Positions 51,759 to 60,908 are shown, counted from the stretch's first letter. The stretch: DNA of 64,000 nt from Brevundimonas sp. (GCF_029946145.1 NZ_JAQSDY010000022.1:1-64000), one strand, 5' to 3'. Notes: generated by a model not told the origin, from the letters alone. Made by a program: numbers and translations.

Positions 51759-52709
51759 ATGGCTCACCTCGTCCGCATCGGCACGCGCCGCTCCAAATTG
51801 GCGATGACCCAGTCGGGCATGATGCAACGCGCCATCGGCCACGCCCTGGGGGTCGCGGAGGCCGATCTGGCCGAGGCCGTGCCGCTGGTCGAGATCGTCA
51901 CCACGGGCGACCGGGTGCAGGATCGCCGCCTGATGGAGATCGGCGGCAAGGCGCTGTTCACCAAGGAAATCGAGGAGGCGCTGGCCGACGGCCGCGTCGA
52001 TGTGGCGGTTCATTCGATGAAGGACGTGCCGGCCGAGCAGCCGCCGGGGCTGTGCATCGCCGCCGTGCCGCCGCGGGAAGACGCGCGGGACGCCTTCGTC
52101 AGCCAGACCTTCGCCACGTTCGCCGAGCTGCCGATGGGCGCGCGGCTGGGAACGGCCTCGCTGCGCCGTCAGGCCCAGGCGCTGGCGTTGCGGCCCGATC
52201 TGGCCGTCGAGATGCTGCGCGGAAACGTGGACACCCGATTGCGGCGCGCGGCCGACGGCGACTTCGACGCCATCCTCCTGGCGGTTTCGGGATTGAACCG
52301 GCTGGGGTTCGAGGGGGTGATCCGCGAGCGGTTGTCGCTGGACGACTTCCTGCCGGCTCCGGGGCAGGGCGCGCTGGCCCTGCAGATGCGCATCGACGAC
52401 ACGGACGCCGCCTGGGTCGCGGCGCTGAACGACCCGATGACGGCGCTGGCCGTGGCGGCGGAACGCGGCGCGATGACAGCGCTGGAGGGGTCGTGCCGCA
52501 CGGCCGTCGGAGCCTATGCCCAGGTGATCGACGACCGGCTGCGCCTGACCACGGAAATGCTGGCTCCCGACGGTTCGGCGCGCTGGCGCCGGACGGCGGA
52601 CATGGCCGACATCCAGGGAGCCGACGCTATGGGGCAGGCGCGGGCCATGGGGCTGGCGCTGGGGGCCGAGGTTCACGCGGCGGCGGGCGATCAGAGGACT
52701 CCGTCCTGA
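51759..52709 (+). CDS. hemC: porphobilinogen deaminase
   Basis: HemC joins four porphobilinogens into hydroxymethylbilane for haem synthesis. The 316 residues include IGTRRSKLAMTQS, the active-site aspartate in the VHSMKDVP region, and GSCRTAVGAYA with the dipyrromethane-anchoring Cys246. It is followed directly by hemD. Confidence 0.96.
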   Translation: MAHLVRIGTRRSKLAMTQSGMMQRAIGHALGVAEADLAEAVPLVEIVTTGDRVQDRRLMEIGGKALFTKEIEEALADGRVDVAVHSMKDVPAEQPPGLCIAAVPPREDARDAFVSQTFATFAELPMGARLGTASLRRQAQALALRPDLAVEMLRGNVDTRLRRAADGDFDAILLAVSGLNRLGFEGVIRERLSLDDFLPAPGQGALALQMRIDDTDAAWVAALNDPMTALAVAAERGAMTALEGSCRTAVGAYAQVIDDRLRLTTEMLAPDGSARWRRTADMADIQGADAMGQARAMGLALGAEVHAAAGDQRTPS

Positions 52710-53383
52710 CGCCGATCCGGCGGGTCTGGGTCACCCGCGCCGAGCCGGGCGCCACGCGCACCGCCGACCGGTTGATCGCGCTCGGCTTCGAGCCGGTTGT
52801 CGCGCCGTTGCTGGAGGTTCGGCCCTTCCCCGCCGTGGTCGCGCTGGACGGCGTCACCGCCCTGGCGTTCACTAGCCGGAACGGGGTCGACGCCTTCTCC
52901 GGCCTGAGTTCCGAGCGCGCGCTGCCGGTGTTCACCGTCGGAGACGCGACGGCCGCCGCCGCACGGGCCCAGGGGTTCGGAAGCGTCCGATCCGCGGACG
53001 GAGCCCTGGCCGATCTGGCGGACCTTCTGATCGCCGAGGCGCCGAGACAGGGGCTGGTGCTGGTTCCCGGCGCGCTGGAGCCGGCGGGGGACCTGTCAGC
53101 CTTGCTCGCGCGCCGCATCAGGGTGCGGCCGCTGCCGATCTATGAAGCCGTTGAAACCGGCGCCGCGCCGCCAGGGGAATTTGACGCCGTCCTGATCCAT
53201 TCGGCCCGCGCCGCCCGCGCCCTGGGGGCGCTGGGGCCATTCTCGGGGGAGGTGGCCGTCGCCCTGTCCGCGGCCGTCGCGGGCGGTCTTGGCGACGGAG
53301 CCGGTCTGGAAATCCGAAGCGCGGCCGCTCCCGATGAGTCCGCCCTGCTCGAGGCGCTTGGCAAGCCCGCGCACCGCGTATAA
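52706..53383 (+). CDS. hemD: uroporphyrinogen-III synthase, probable CTG start
   Basis: HemD closes and inverts hydroxymethylbilane to uroporphyrinogen III. The 225-residue frame has the start VWVTRAEPGATRTADRL, ALAFTSRNGVDAF and a C-terminal half with ALGPFSGEVAVAL. No ATG, GTG or TTG exists near the N terminus; the best start is the CTG at 52706, which overlaps the hemC stop as CTGA and has AGAGGA seven bases upstream. The next usable start, a TTG about 65 bases in, would cut the conserved first strand. Confidence 0.85.
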   Translation: MTPIRRVWVTRAEPGATRTADRLIALGFEPVVAPLLEVRPFPAVVALDGVTALAFTSRNGVDAFSGLSSERALPVFTVGDATAAAARAQGFGSVRSADGALADLADLLIAEAPRQGLVLVPGALEPAGDLSALLARRIRVRPLPIYEAVETGAAPPGEFDAVLIHSARAARALGALGPFSGEVAVALSAAVAGGLGDGAGLEIRSAAAPDESALLEALGKPAHRV

Positions 53384-53422
53384 AGAGCGCCTCTCGCGCG
53401 GACCGAGGTCCACCGCGTCAAG

Positions 53423-53498
53423 GCCGCTTTAGCTCAGCTGGTAGAGCATCGCATTCGTAATGCGGGGGTCAGGTGTTCGAGTCACCTAAGCGGCACCA
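53423..53498 (+). tRNA. tRNA-Thr(CGU)
   Basis: The acceptor stem GCCGCTT pairs with AAGCGGC, followed by discriminator A and a genomically encoded CCA. The D arm (AGCTCAGCTGGTAGAGC), an anticodon stem-loop with CGT at 53456-53458, and a T arm with TTCGAGT are all in place. The T5 tract right after the CCA may end transcription. Confidence 0.96.
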
Positions 53499-53580
53499 TT
53501 TTTCCAAGCCCCGAAAAACAAAGATGATCTGGACGGCTTATCCGGAACGTCATAGCTAGACCGTAATATTTGGAGCGGTC

Positions 53581-54237
53581 ATGTCCCAGCGGCTCAGCGC
53601 GCGGCAGGAAGAATGTCTGAGGTTGACCGCCTTCCTGACCGACAAGGAGATCGCGGGCCGGCTCGGCCTGTCGGAGGCTACGGTCAAGAAACACGTTCAC
53701 GAGGCGTGCCGCCGTCTGGACGTCAATCGGCGCAAGGCCGCGCTGGCGATTCTGGAACGAAACGTACCAGACCCTACGAAAGACCCCATGGCGAAGACGG
53801 CCGGGGTCGGTGTCAGTAACTCCCCACTCACGGAGTCTGACGATGGCATCTCAAACCAAGACGCTTCCGCACTGGACGTGGGAAGATCTGGAAGCGGCGC
53901 TCAACGGGTTCAGCCCCCTGGGAGCGAACGATCCCGTGAGAGCGCATCTGATGCGCGGACTGGCGGACGACGCGGAACGGGCGAATCCCCGCGAACTGCT
54001 GCAGCAGGTGCTGAGCGCCGGCTGGGTGATGGCCCAGGTGGGAGCCCAGAGGGACGGCTCGGGTACCGACCTCCCCCGCGCGGTTGGGGCCTCCGTCTCC
54101 TGATCCTGCTGCTGACCCTGGTTCTGGCCGCGGTCATGATCAAGGCCGTCGCCGATCTGGTGGTCGCCTATACCGGACAGGCCCGGGCGATCGACCGCGC
54201 CATCCGTCCTGACCCTCAGCCCGGGGCCGCCGGTTGA
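53581..54237 (+). CDS. LuxR-type HTH protein with C-terminal membrane segment, frame uncertain
   Basis: The frame is open for 218 residues. Residues 1-60 form a GerE/LuxR-type HTH (LTDKEIAGRLGLSEATVKKH, then NRRKAALAILE). Residues about 80-165 are low-complexity and use third bases with little GC bias, unlike real genes here. Residues about 170-190 form a membrane segment (LRLLILLLTLVLAAVMIKAV). The middle is better read in another frame (see 53843). The true product may be a short HTH protein, a frameshifted fusion or two genes. GGAG lies seven bases before the ATG. Confidence 0.6.
   Translation: MSQRLSARQEECLRLTAFLTDKEIAGRLGLSEATVKKHVHEACRRLDVNRRKAALAILERNVPDPTKDPMAKTAGVGVSNSPLTESDDGISNQDASALDVGRSGSGAQRVQPPGSERSRESASDARTGGRRGTGESPRTAAAGAERRLGDGPGGSPEGRLGYRPPPRGWGLRLLILLLTLVLAAVMIKAVADLVVAYTGQARAIDRAIRPDPQPGAAG
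53843..54103 (+). CDS. overlapping small protein, possibly frameshifted
   Basis: In the frame one base ahead of the HTH frame, an ATG at 53843 with GGAG seven bases upstream opens 86 residues (MASQTKTLPHWTWEDLEAAL at the start) with good GC3 bias and a balanced composition. It stops at 54103, just where the HTH frame becomes a convincing membrane helix. A one-base slip in the CCCCC run at 54073-54077 would fuse the two into one protein of about 131 residues with a C-terminal membrane anchor. I do not recognise the sequence. Confidence 0.55.
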   Translation: MASQTKTLPHWTWEDLEAALNGFSPLGANDPVRAHLMRGLADDAERANPRELLQQVLSAGWVMAQVGAQRDGSGTDLPRAVGASVS

Positions 54238-54262
54238 GGCGACAGCCCCGGAGGCGCAGACC

Positions 54263-54727
54263 ATGACTCCAGTCCAGCTCGGCGCCCTGTACTTCACGAT
54301 GGCCACGATTCTGGTCGCCTGGATCAGGGGCGGACATCCTGAACGCCTCGGCGCCTGTGCGACCCTGATCTGGATGACGACATTGATCGCGACGCCGGCC
54401 TGGCTGCACAATGTCATGGTCGGCGACCTTCCCCTCTTCGATGTCGCGCTCGAACTGGCCCTGCTGGGCATCTTCATCCGGATGGCGCTGAAGGGCGGTC
54501 GATGGTGGCCTTTCGCCGCCTCCGCGGTGGTGACGTTGAGCGTGCTCGTCTACCTGGCCATGGCCCTTGTTCCGGAGTTCGACCGGCGCGCGGAAATTTC
54601 GGCCCACCTGGGTCTGGTCGTGGCTCTGGACCTCGCCCTGTTGGCGGGCGTCGGCGAGCGTTGGCTGGCCGGTGAGCGGCCCGTCAGCGAGAGCGCCAAC
54701 TGGGGTGGTCGAACAGCAAGGCCATGA
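54263..54727 (+). CDS. five-TM protein of unknown function, paralog 1
   Basis: The 154-residue protein has about five predicted membrane segments. It shares AW-(L/I)-(K/R)GGH-ERxG near the N terminus, a GRWWP-type turn and the C-terminal ERWLAGERPVSESA with its neighbour at 54724. Function is unknown. It overlaps the next gene by four bases (ATGA). Confidence 0.75.
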   Translation: MTPVQLGALYFTMATILVAWIRGGHPERLGACATLIWMTTLIATPAWLHNVMVGDLPLFDVALELALLGIFIRMALKGGRWWPFAASAVVTLSVLVYLAMALVPEFDRRAEISAHLGLVVALDLALLAGVGERWLAGERPVSESANWGGRTARP

Positions 54728-55254
54728 CGTCGGGCCGGGACCAGTATAGATTTTCCGGGCCCGCGGCCTCCAGCCAGACGCACGGTAGAGAGTGGAGGCC
54801 CGATATCTCGCCGTTTCAGATCTTCTATTACAGCTTCAGCGTACTGGTTTTCGCCCTCGCATGGCTCAAGGGGGGACATGCCGAGCGTTTTGGAGTGACG
54901 GTCCTGATCATCGCCTGGGTGGTGTCGTTCGCGCCGCCCGTGATGATCGGTCGGCTCCACGCGGATCACGCGGTCGAGGACGCCCTGCTGATGCTTGTCT
55001 TCGGCCGGCTGGCGCTGAAAAGCGACCGCTGGTGGCCTTTGGCGATGACAGCCACGATGGTGCTGACCGTACTGGTGCACGTCTCCATGGTGATGGTCCC
55101 TGATCTGGATCACCGCGCCGATATCGCCGCGCGGCTGGGACTTGGGGTCCTGACAACCCTGTCGCTCCTGCTCGGCGTGCTGGAGCGCTGGCTGGCGGGT
55201 GAAAGGCCCGTGAGCGAGAGCGCTCGCTGGCGCCGTGTCGAGCGTGCGCCTTGA
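54724..55254 (+). CDS. five-TM protein of unknown function, paralog 2
   Basis: The 176-residue protein has a hydrophilic N terminus of about 30 residues, then the same plan as paralog 1: ALAWLKGGHAERFG, KSDRWWPLAMTA and LERWLAGERPVSESARW. The pair is a tandem duplication within one operon downstream of the HTH gene. Function is unknown. Confidence 0.75.
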   Translation: MTSGRDQYRFSGPAASSQTHGREWRPDISPFQIFYYSFSVLVFALAWLKGGHAERFGVTVLIIAWVVSFAPPVMIGRLHADHAVEDALLMLVFGRLALKSDRWWPLAMTATMVLTVLVHVSMVMVPDLDHRADIAARLGLGVLTTLSLLLGVLERWLAGERPVSESARWRRVERAP

Positions 55255-55278
55255 ACATATAAACATATCCTTATATGT
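55255..55278. promoter_or_regulatory. AT-rich operator upstream of metK
   Basis: ACATATAA at 55255-55262 and TTATATGT at 55271-55278 are exact inverted repeats; within them ACATAT (55263) CCTT ATATGT (55273) is a tighter palindrome. This stands out in GC-rich DNA. In alphaproteobacteria, ArsR-type SAH-responsive regulators control metK through AT-rich palindromes, so this may be such a site. Confidence 0.55.
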
Positions 55279-55311
55279 CTGCCGGCCTTCCCATGCCGCC
55301 GGAGCTCAACC

Positions 55312-56511
55312 TTGTCCCGTTCGTCGTTCCTGTTCACATCTGAAAGCGTCTCCGAAGGCCATCCCGACAAGGTCGCGGACCGCATCTCCGACACCGTGGT
55401 GGATCTGTTCCTGGGCAAGGATCCCTATGCGCGGGTGGCCTGTGAAACCCTGACGACGACCAACCTGGTCGTGCTGGCGGGCGAAATCCGCGGCCAGGGC
55501 ATCATGGACACGGACGGAAACTGGGCCCCGGGCGTCCAGGACGAGATCGAGGCCGCCGTTCGCGCCGCCGTGCGCGACATCGGCTATGAGCAGTCCGGCT
55601 TCCACTGGGACAGGTTCGAATTCATCAACCGCCTGCACGGCCAGTCGGCCGACATCGCCGTGGGCGTCGACGCCGCCGGCAACAAGGACGAGGGCGCGGG
55701 CGACCAGGGCATCATGTTCGGCTACGCCTCGAACGAAACGCCCGAGCTGATGCCGGCGACCCTGCAGTACAGCCACAACATCCTGAAGCGCCTCGCCGAG
55801 GTCCGTCATGGCGGCGACAAGCGGCTGGAGCCCGACGCCAAGAGCCAGGTGACGATCCAGTACGAGGACGGCAAGCCCGTCCGCGCCACCTCGATCGTTC
55901 TGTCGACCCAGCACGCCGCCGGCCTGTCGTCCGCCGACGTCGCGGAGATCGTCAAGCCGCACATTCTCGCCGTGCTGCCGGAAGGCTTCACCGACGAGAA
56001 CACCGTCTGGCACATCAACCCGACCGGCATCTTCGAGATCGGCGGCCCGGACGGCGACGCCGGGGTGACCGGTCGCAAGATCATCGTCGACACCTACGGC
56101 GGCGCGGCCCCGCACGGCGGCGGAGCCTTCTCGGGCAAGGACCCGACCAAGGTCGACCGCTCGGCCGCCTACGCCTGCCGCTACCTGGCCAAGAACGTGG
56201 TCGCCGCCGGTCTGGCAGACCGCTGCACCATCCAGATCTCGTACGCCATCGGCGTGGCCAAGCCCCAGTCGATCCACGTGGACCTGCACGGCACGGGCAA
56301 GGGCGCCATCACCGAGGCGGTGCTGGAGGCGAACATCCTGGGTCTGATCGGCGGCGCCACGCCGCGCGCCATTCGCGAGCACCTGGGCCTGAACAAGCCG
56401 ATCTACGCCCGCACCGCCGCCTACGGCCACTTCGGCCGCGCGCCGGACGCCGACGGCGGGTTCAGCTGGGAGAAGACCGATCTGGTCGACCAGCTGAAGG
56501 CGCTGGCCTGA
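55312..56511 (+). CDS. metK: S-adenosylmethionine synthase
   Basis: MetK makes SAM from methionine and ATP. The 399 residues contain [24 protein letters not shown] and [16 protein letters not shown]. The start is a TTG at 55312 with GGAG seven bases upstream; the ATG nearby at 55293 is out of frame. The gene follows an AT-rich palindrome and precedes trmB. Confidence 0.97.
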   Translation: MSRSSFLFTSESVSEGHPDKVADRISDTVVDLFLGKDPYARVACETLTTTNLVVLAGEIRGQGIMDTDGNWAPGVQDEIEAAVRAAVRDIGYEQSGFHWDRFEFINRLHGQSADIAVGVDAAGNKDEGAGDQGIMFGYASNETPELMPATLQYSHNILKRLAEVRHGGDKRLEPDAKSQVTIQYEDGKPVRATSIVLSTQHAAGLSSADVAEIVKPHILAVLPEGFTDENTVWHINPTGIFEIGGPDGDAGVTGRKIIVDTYGGAAPHGGGAFSGKDPTKVDRSAAYACRYLAKNVVAAGLADRCTIQISYAIGVAKPQSIHVDLHGTGKGAITEAVLEANILGLIGGATPRAIREHLGLNKPIYARTAAYGHFGRAPDADGGFSWEKTDLVDQLKALA

Positions 56512-56540
56512 ACGGCCGGGCGCGTCTAACAGGCGCGCCC

Positions 56541-57239
56541 ATGGCCTCCTCCGACGAACCCAGACACCCGCCGCTCCGCTCATTCGGACGCATAAAGTCG
56601 CGCGCCATCAAGCCGCGCCAGGCGGCGCTGTTCGACACCTTGCTGCCGTCCATCGCCGTACCGGACCCCAGGGCGGGGCCGATCGATCCGTCGAGCTTGA
56701 TGGCGGAGGCGGTTGGCGTCTGGCTGGAAATCGGCTTCGGCGGCGGCGAGCATCTGGCCGAACAGGCGAGCCGCCATCCGGACGTGCTGATGATCGGCTG
56801 CGAGCCGTTTCTCAACGGCGTCGGCTCGGCCCTGCGCCACATCGACGAGCGCGGGCTGAAGAACGTCCGCCTGCACGCGGATGACGCGCGCGACGTGATG
56901 ACGGCCTTGCCGGACGCCAGTCTGGACCGGGTCATGATCCTGTTCCCCGATCCCTGGCACAAGGCGCGGCACAACAAGCGGCGGCTGATCCAGGACGAGA
57001 CGGCGGCCGGGATCGCACGACTGCTGAAGCCGGGCGGCCGGCTGCGTTTCGTGACGGACTGGACCGACTATGCGGAATGGGCGGTGGAACGGTTCGAGCG
57101 CACGCCGGGTCTGGTCCGGCAGCTCGACCCGGGCGTTGACTGGTTCACGGCGCCTGACGATCACGTCGTCACCCGCTATGAAGAAAAGAAGCTTGGCGAT
57201 ACACCGCCGATCTTTATGGATTTCGTTCGCGCGGCCTGA
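56541..57239 (+). CDS. trmB: tRNA (guanine-N7-)-methyltransferase
   Basis: TrmB methylates G46 of tRNAs using SAM. The 232 residues show LEIGFGGGEHLAEQA for SAM binding and the family signature MILFPDPWHKARHNKRRL with the catalytic aspartate. It follows metK by 29 bases, a common pairing in this group. Confidence 0.94.
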   Translation: MASSDEPRHPPLRSFGRIKSRAIKPRQAALFDTLLPSIAVPDPRAGPIDPSSLMAEAVGVWLEIGFGGGEHLAEQASRHPDVLMIGCEPFLNGVGSALRHIDERGLKNVRLHADDARDVMTALPDASLDRVMILFPDPWHKARHNKRRLIQDETAAGIARLLKPGGRLRFVTDWTDYAEWAVERFERTPGLVRQLDPGVDWFTAPDDHVVTRYEEKKLGDTPPIFMDFVRAA

Positions 57240-57270
57240 CGCAACGCTGGTCGAACCAGGGGATCGCCTC

Positions 57271-57774
57271 ATGATTCTCGCCCTCCACGACATCGCCGCG
57301 CCCATGTTCCTGCGCGGCCTGAACGCCCTGTCGGGTCTGGTCGACAGGGCCATCGCGTCCGACCTGGATGAAGCCACGCTCATGGATGCGCGTCTGGCGC
57401 CCGACATGAAGCCGTTTCCCGACCAGGTCCGCATGGCCTCGTTCTCGGCCCGCAGCTGCGTGGCGCGGCTGACTGGCCAGGAATGGCCCCGGACGGACGA
57501 CGCCGAGGCGACCCTGGTCGAGCTGAAGGAGACGATCGCCCTGTCCATCGCCTTCATCGAGGCGACCGATCTGCGGGCCTTCGAAGGCGGCGAGACGCGC
57601 CGCGTGGAGTTGCGCTTCCCCGGCGTCGAGCTGGATTTCGAAGGCGCGGGCTATCTGACCAGCTTCGCCCTGCCGAACTTCTATTTCCACATCAGCATGG
57701 CCTATGCGGTCCTGCGCAATGCGGGGATCGAGTTGGGCAAGCGCGACTATCTCAGCCAGCTGGAGCTGGTCTGA
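57271..57774 (+). CDS. DUF1993 family protein
   Basis: The 167-residue cytoplasmic protein matches DUF1993, a DinB-like helical family. The N terminus (LHDIAAPMFLRGLNALSGLVDRA) and C-terminal NFYFHISMAYAVLRNAGIELGKRDY are typical. Function is unknown. The GGGGATCG upstream of its ATG serves as a weak ribosome site; it probably shares the trmB transcript. Confidence 0.83.
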   Translation: MILALHDIAAPMFLRGLNALSGLVDRAIASDLDEATLMDARLAPDMKPFPDQVRMASFSARSCVARLTGQEWPRTDDAEATLVELKETIALSIAFIEATDLRAFEGGETRRVELRFPGVELDFEGAGYLTSFALPNFYFHISMAYAVLRNAGIELGKRDYLSQLELV

Positions 57775-57799
57775 TGGCGGCGGCCTCTGACGACAGGGG

Positions 57800-57828
57800 C
57801 TGACAAAGGCGTTTGGGGGAGCTATACG
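57800..57828 (+). promoter_or_regulatory. promoter of the rimP-nusA-infB operon
   Basis: CTGACA at 57800-57805 and TATACG at 57823-57828 are separated by 17 bases, a good match to a vegetative promoter. Transcription would begin about 57835, ahead of two leader hairpins. Confidence 0.6.
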
Positions 57829-57870
57829 CCCTCCCACATCGTTAGACCGGCGTCCTAACGGCGCCGTTTG

Positions 57871-57901
57871 AAGCGGCGGCCGTCGGGCCCGCCGCTTTTT
57901 G
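57871..57901 (+). terminator. leader terminator/attenuator before rimP
   Basis: AAGCGGC at 57871 pairs with GCCGCTT at 57891, followed by a T tract (TTTTTGTTT). A smaller hairpin GTTAGAC...GTCCTAAC lies at 57841-57859. An intrinsic terminator between promoter and first gene suggests attenuation. It also shows that a TTG at 57899, inside the T tract, is an unlikely start. Confidence 0.65.
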
Positions 57902-57916
57902 TTTGGACCAAAGCCT

Positions 57917-58459
57917 TTGAAGGCCAAGACCGCCGAAGACCGCGCTCTGCTGGAGCTGATCGAACCCGTGGCCGAGAGCCTGGGCCTCGATATCGTGCGC
58001 GTGCGGCTGATGGGCGGCACCCTGCGCCGCCGCCTGCAGATCATGGCCGAACGGCCGAGCGATCACGACATCGCCGTCGAGGAATGCGCCCGTCTGAGCC
58101 GCGCCGTGTCGGAGGTGTTCGACGCCGCCGACCCGATCAACGGCGAATATCTGCTGGAGGTGTCGTCGCCGGGCGTCGACCGCCCGCTGACCCGGCTGTC
58201 GGACTTCGATCTGTTCGAGGGCTATGAGGCGCGGCTGGAAAGCGATCGCATGATCGAGGGCCGCAAGCGCTTCAAGGGCGTGATCGCCGGCACCGACGGC
58301 GACAATGTCGCCATGGACCTGGAGGGGGAGGAGGACACCGCCCTGATCCCCTTCGAATGGCTGGTCGACGCCAAACTGGTGCTGACCGACGAACTGATGA
58401 AGGCGGGCGCCGAGAAGCGCGCCGCCCGTAACGACAACTCTATCGAGACCGAGGAATAA
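57917..58459 (+). CDS. rimP: ribosome maturation factor RimP
   Basis: RimP is needed to build the 30S subunit. The 180-residue protein has the N-terminal domain ([19 protein letters not shown]), the central [15 protein letters not shown] and [14 protein letters not shown], and the SH3-like C-terminal domain. I chose the TTG at 57917, because the TTG at 57899 lies in the terminator tract. It is the first gene of the operon, and nusA follows by four bases. Confidence 0.92.
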   Translation: MKAKTAEDRALLELIEPVAESLGLDIVRVRLMGGTLRRRLQIMAERPSDHDIAVEECARLSRAVSEVFDAADPINGEYLLEVSSPGVDRPLTRLSDFDLFEGYEARLESDRMIEGRKRFKGVIAGTDGDNVAMDLEGEEDTALIPFEWLVDAKLVLTDELMKAGAEKRAARNDNSIETEE

Positions 58460-58463
58460 CAGA

Positions 58464-60221
58464 ATGGCTGTCGCCGGCGTTTCCGCGAACCGACTCGAAC
58501 TGCTTCAGATTGCTGACGCGGTCGCGCGCGAAAAGAACATCGACAAGGAGATCGTCGTCGAGGCGATCGAGGAGGCGATCCAGAAGGGCGCCAAGTCGCG
58601 CTACGGCGCCCATCACGACATCCGCGCCAAGATCGACATCAAGTCGGGCGAAATGGCCCTGACCCGCCACGTCACCATCGTGCCGGACGACTGGCAGCCC
58701 GAGGACGAGCTGGAAGAGTTCAACGACTCGGCCATGGTCCGCCTGACCGACGCCTCCAAGCGTGATCCCGAGGCCTTCGTCGGCAAGGAATACATCGAAA
58801 ACCTGCCGCCGTTCGAGTTCGGCCGCGTCCAGACCCAGATGGCCCGCCAGGTCGTGACCGGAAAGGTCCGCGAGGCCGAGCGCGCGAACCAGTACGAAGA
58901 GTTCAAGGACCGCGTCGGCGAGATCGTCAACGGCACCGTGAAGCGCGTCGAATACGGCAACACCGTCGTCGACCTGGGTCGGGGCGAGGGCATCATGCGC
59001 CGCAACGACTCGATCCCGCGCGAGGTGTTCAACATCGGCGACCGGATCCGCACCTACATCTACGACGTCCGCGCCGAGGCCAAGGGCCCGCAGGTCATGC
59101 TGTCGCGTTCGCACCCCGGCTTCATGGCCAAGCTGTTCGCCCAGGAAGTGCCGGAAGTCTACGACGGCGTGATCGAGATTCGCGCCGCCGCCCGCGACGC
59201 AGGCTCGCGCGCCAAGATGGCCGTGCTGTCCAATGACTCCTCCATCGATCCGGTCGGCGCCTGCGTCGGCATGCGCGGCTCGCGGGTTCAGGCGGTCGTC
59301 GCCGAACTGCAGGGCGAGAAGATCGACATCATCCAGTGGAACTCGGACGAGCCCACCTTCATCGTCAACGCCCTGGCCCCGGCCGAGGTGTCCAAGGTGG
59401 TCCTCGACGAGGAAGCCGACCGCGTCGAGGTCGTGGTGCCGGACGAGCAGCTGTCGCTGGCCATCGGCCGCCGCGGCCAGAACGTCCGCCTCGCCAGCCA
59501 GCTGACCGGCTGGCAGATCGACATCATCACCGAAAGCCAGGACTCCGAGCGCCGTCAGCGCGAGTTCAGCGAACGCACCGTCCTGTTCCAGGAAGCCCTG
59601 GACGTGGACGAGGTCATCGCCCAGCTGCTGGTCACCGAAGGCTTCGCCACGGTCGAGGATCTGGCCTTCGTCGAGCCGTACGAAATCTCGGACATCGAGG
59701 GCTTCGACGAGGACACGGCCGAGGAACTGCAGGCTCGCGCCCGCGACTTCCTGGACCGTCAGGCCGCTATCCTTGACGCGAAGCGCGTCGAGCTGGGCGT
59801 GCTGGACGAAGTCATGGCCGTTCCGGGCGTGACCGGCGCCATCGCCGTCGCACTGGGCGAAGGCGGGGTGAAGACCGTCGAGGACCTGGCCGACCTGGCC
59901 ACCGACGAAATCCGCGGCGGATACGAAGTCAAGAACGGCGAACGGGTCAAGGTTCCGGGCGTGCTGGAAAGCTTCAACCTGGCCCAGGAAGAGGCTGAAA
60001 TGCTGATCCTGCAGGCGCGCGTCGCCGCCGGCTGGATCGACGCCTCGGAACTGCCGCAGCCGCCCGAGCCTGAGTATGAGGAAGAGCTGCCCGAGGGCGA
60101 GTACGACGCCGAAGCCGTCTTCGCCGCCGCGCCGGAAGGTGACCAGGCTGAAGTCGTCGCCGACGAAGACGCCGACGCGGAGGTCCTCGCCGGGGACCCC
60201 GAACAAACCCCCGACGCGTGA
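58464..60221 (+). CDS. nusA: transcription termination/antitermination factor NusA
   Basis: NusA controls pausing, termination and antitermination by RNA polymerase. The 585 residues run through the N-terminal polymerase-binding domain, S1 domain ([18 protein letters not shown]), two KH domains ([30 protein letters not shown]), and a C-terminal region with helix-hairpin-helix repeats and an acidic tail rich in Glu/Asp. The length is normal for alphaproteobacteria. Confidence 0.97.
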   Translation: MAVAGVSANRLELLQIADAVAREKNIDKEIVVEAIEEAIQKGAKSRYGAHHDIRAKIDIKSGEMALTRHVTIVPDDWQPEDELEEFNDSAMVRLTDASKRDPEAFVGKEYIENLPPFEFGRVQTQMARQVVTGKVREAERANQYEEFKDRVGEIVNGTVKRVEYGNTVVDLGRGEGIMRRNDSIPREVFNIGDRIRTYIYDVRAEAKGPQVMLSRSHPGFMAKLFAQEVPEVYDGVIEIRAAARDAGSRAKMAVLSNDSSIDPVGACVGMRGSRVQAVVAELQGEKIDIIQWNSDEPTFIVNALAPAEVSKVVLDEEADRVEVVVPDEQLSLAIGRRGQNVRLASQLTGWQIDIITESQDSERRQREFSERTVLFQEALDVDEVIAQLLVTEGFATVEDLAFVEPYEISDIEGFDEDTAEELQARARDFLDRQAAILDAKRVELGVLDEVMAVPGVTGAIAVALGEGGVKTVEDLADLATDEIRGGYEVKNGERVKVPGVLESFNLAQEEAEMLILQARVAAGWIDASELPQPPEPEYEEELPEGEYDAEAVFAAAPEGDQAEVVADEDADAEVLAGDPEQTPDA

Positions 60222-60239
60222 TGGGAGACCGGATCGTTC

Positions 60240-60908
60240 ATGAGTCTGCGCGAAGCGACGATCGATAGAGAGCGACGCGACCTCGTCACCCACGAGGTCA
60301 TGGACGAATCTCGCCTGATCCGCTTCGTCGCCGCTCCGGACGGTTCGGTGGCCCCCGACCTGGCGCGCAAGCTGCCGGGGCGCGGCCTGTGGGTCGCCGC
60401 GAACCGGGCCTCGATCGAGACGGCGGTGAAGAAGAACCTGTTCTCGCGGGCGGCCAAGGCGCCGATGAAGCCGGCCGCCGACCTGGCGGACACGGTCGAA
60501 AACCTGCTGCTCCGGCGCTGTCTGGACCAGCTGGGGCTTGCCCGCCGCGAAGGCGTGCTTATCTCCGGCTTCGAAAAATCCCTGGCCAATGTCCGGTCGG
60601 GCAAGGCCGCGTGGATCATCGAGGCGGCGGACGGTTCCGCCGACGGTCGCGGCAAGCTGCTTTCGCTGGCGAAACACATGACGCCGCGCCCGAAAGTCTG
60701 CGGCGTCTTCACGGCGGACGATTTGAGTTTGGCCCTTGGGCTGGAAAATGCGATACACGCCGTCCTGCTTGAGAGCGGGCGGGCCGATCGCTGGACCATT
60801 GAGGTCGAACGACTGGCGGGATTTCGACCGCTTCTGCCCCCGGAGTGGGGCGGAGAGCCGGCTGAGATGCCGAACAAGGTTTTGGACGGGCGGGGTTCTG
60901 CTCCCTGA
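60240..60908 (+). CDS. ylxR: YlxR (DUF448) RNA-binding protein with L7Ae-like domain
   Basis: The 222-residue protein has an N-terminal YlxR domain (RLIRFVAAPDGSVAPDLARKLPGRGLWV) and a C-terminal L7Ae/ribosomal-like region with GLARREGVLISGFEKSLANVRSGKAAWIIEA (quoted in part). The cysteine often found near RRxCLVT is Asp here. It stands between nusA and infB, where the family is usually encoded. RNA binding is expected; its exact target is unclear. Confidence 0.9.
   Translation: MSLREATIDRERRDLVTHEVMDESRLIRFVAAPDGSVAPDLARKLPGRGLWVAANRASIETAVKKNLFSRAAKAPMKPAADLADTVENLLLRRCLDQLGLARREGVLISGFEKSLANVRSGKAAWIIEAADGSADGRGKLLSLAKHMTPRPKVCGVFTADDLSLALGLENAIHAVLLESGRADRWTIEVERLAGFRPLLPPEWGGEPAEMPNKVLDGRGSAP

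Noticed and set aside
49178..53383. Plus-strand frame of 1401 codons
   Set aside because: Only the tail from 52706 is real (hemD). The rest lies opposite or out of frame with gpsA, tsaD and hemC.
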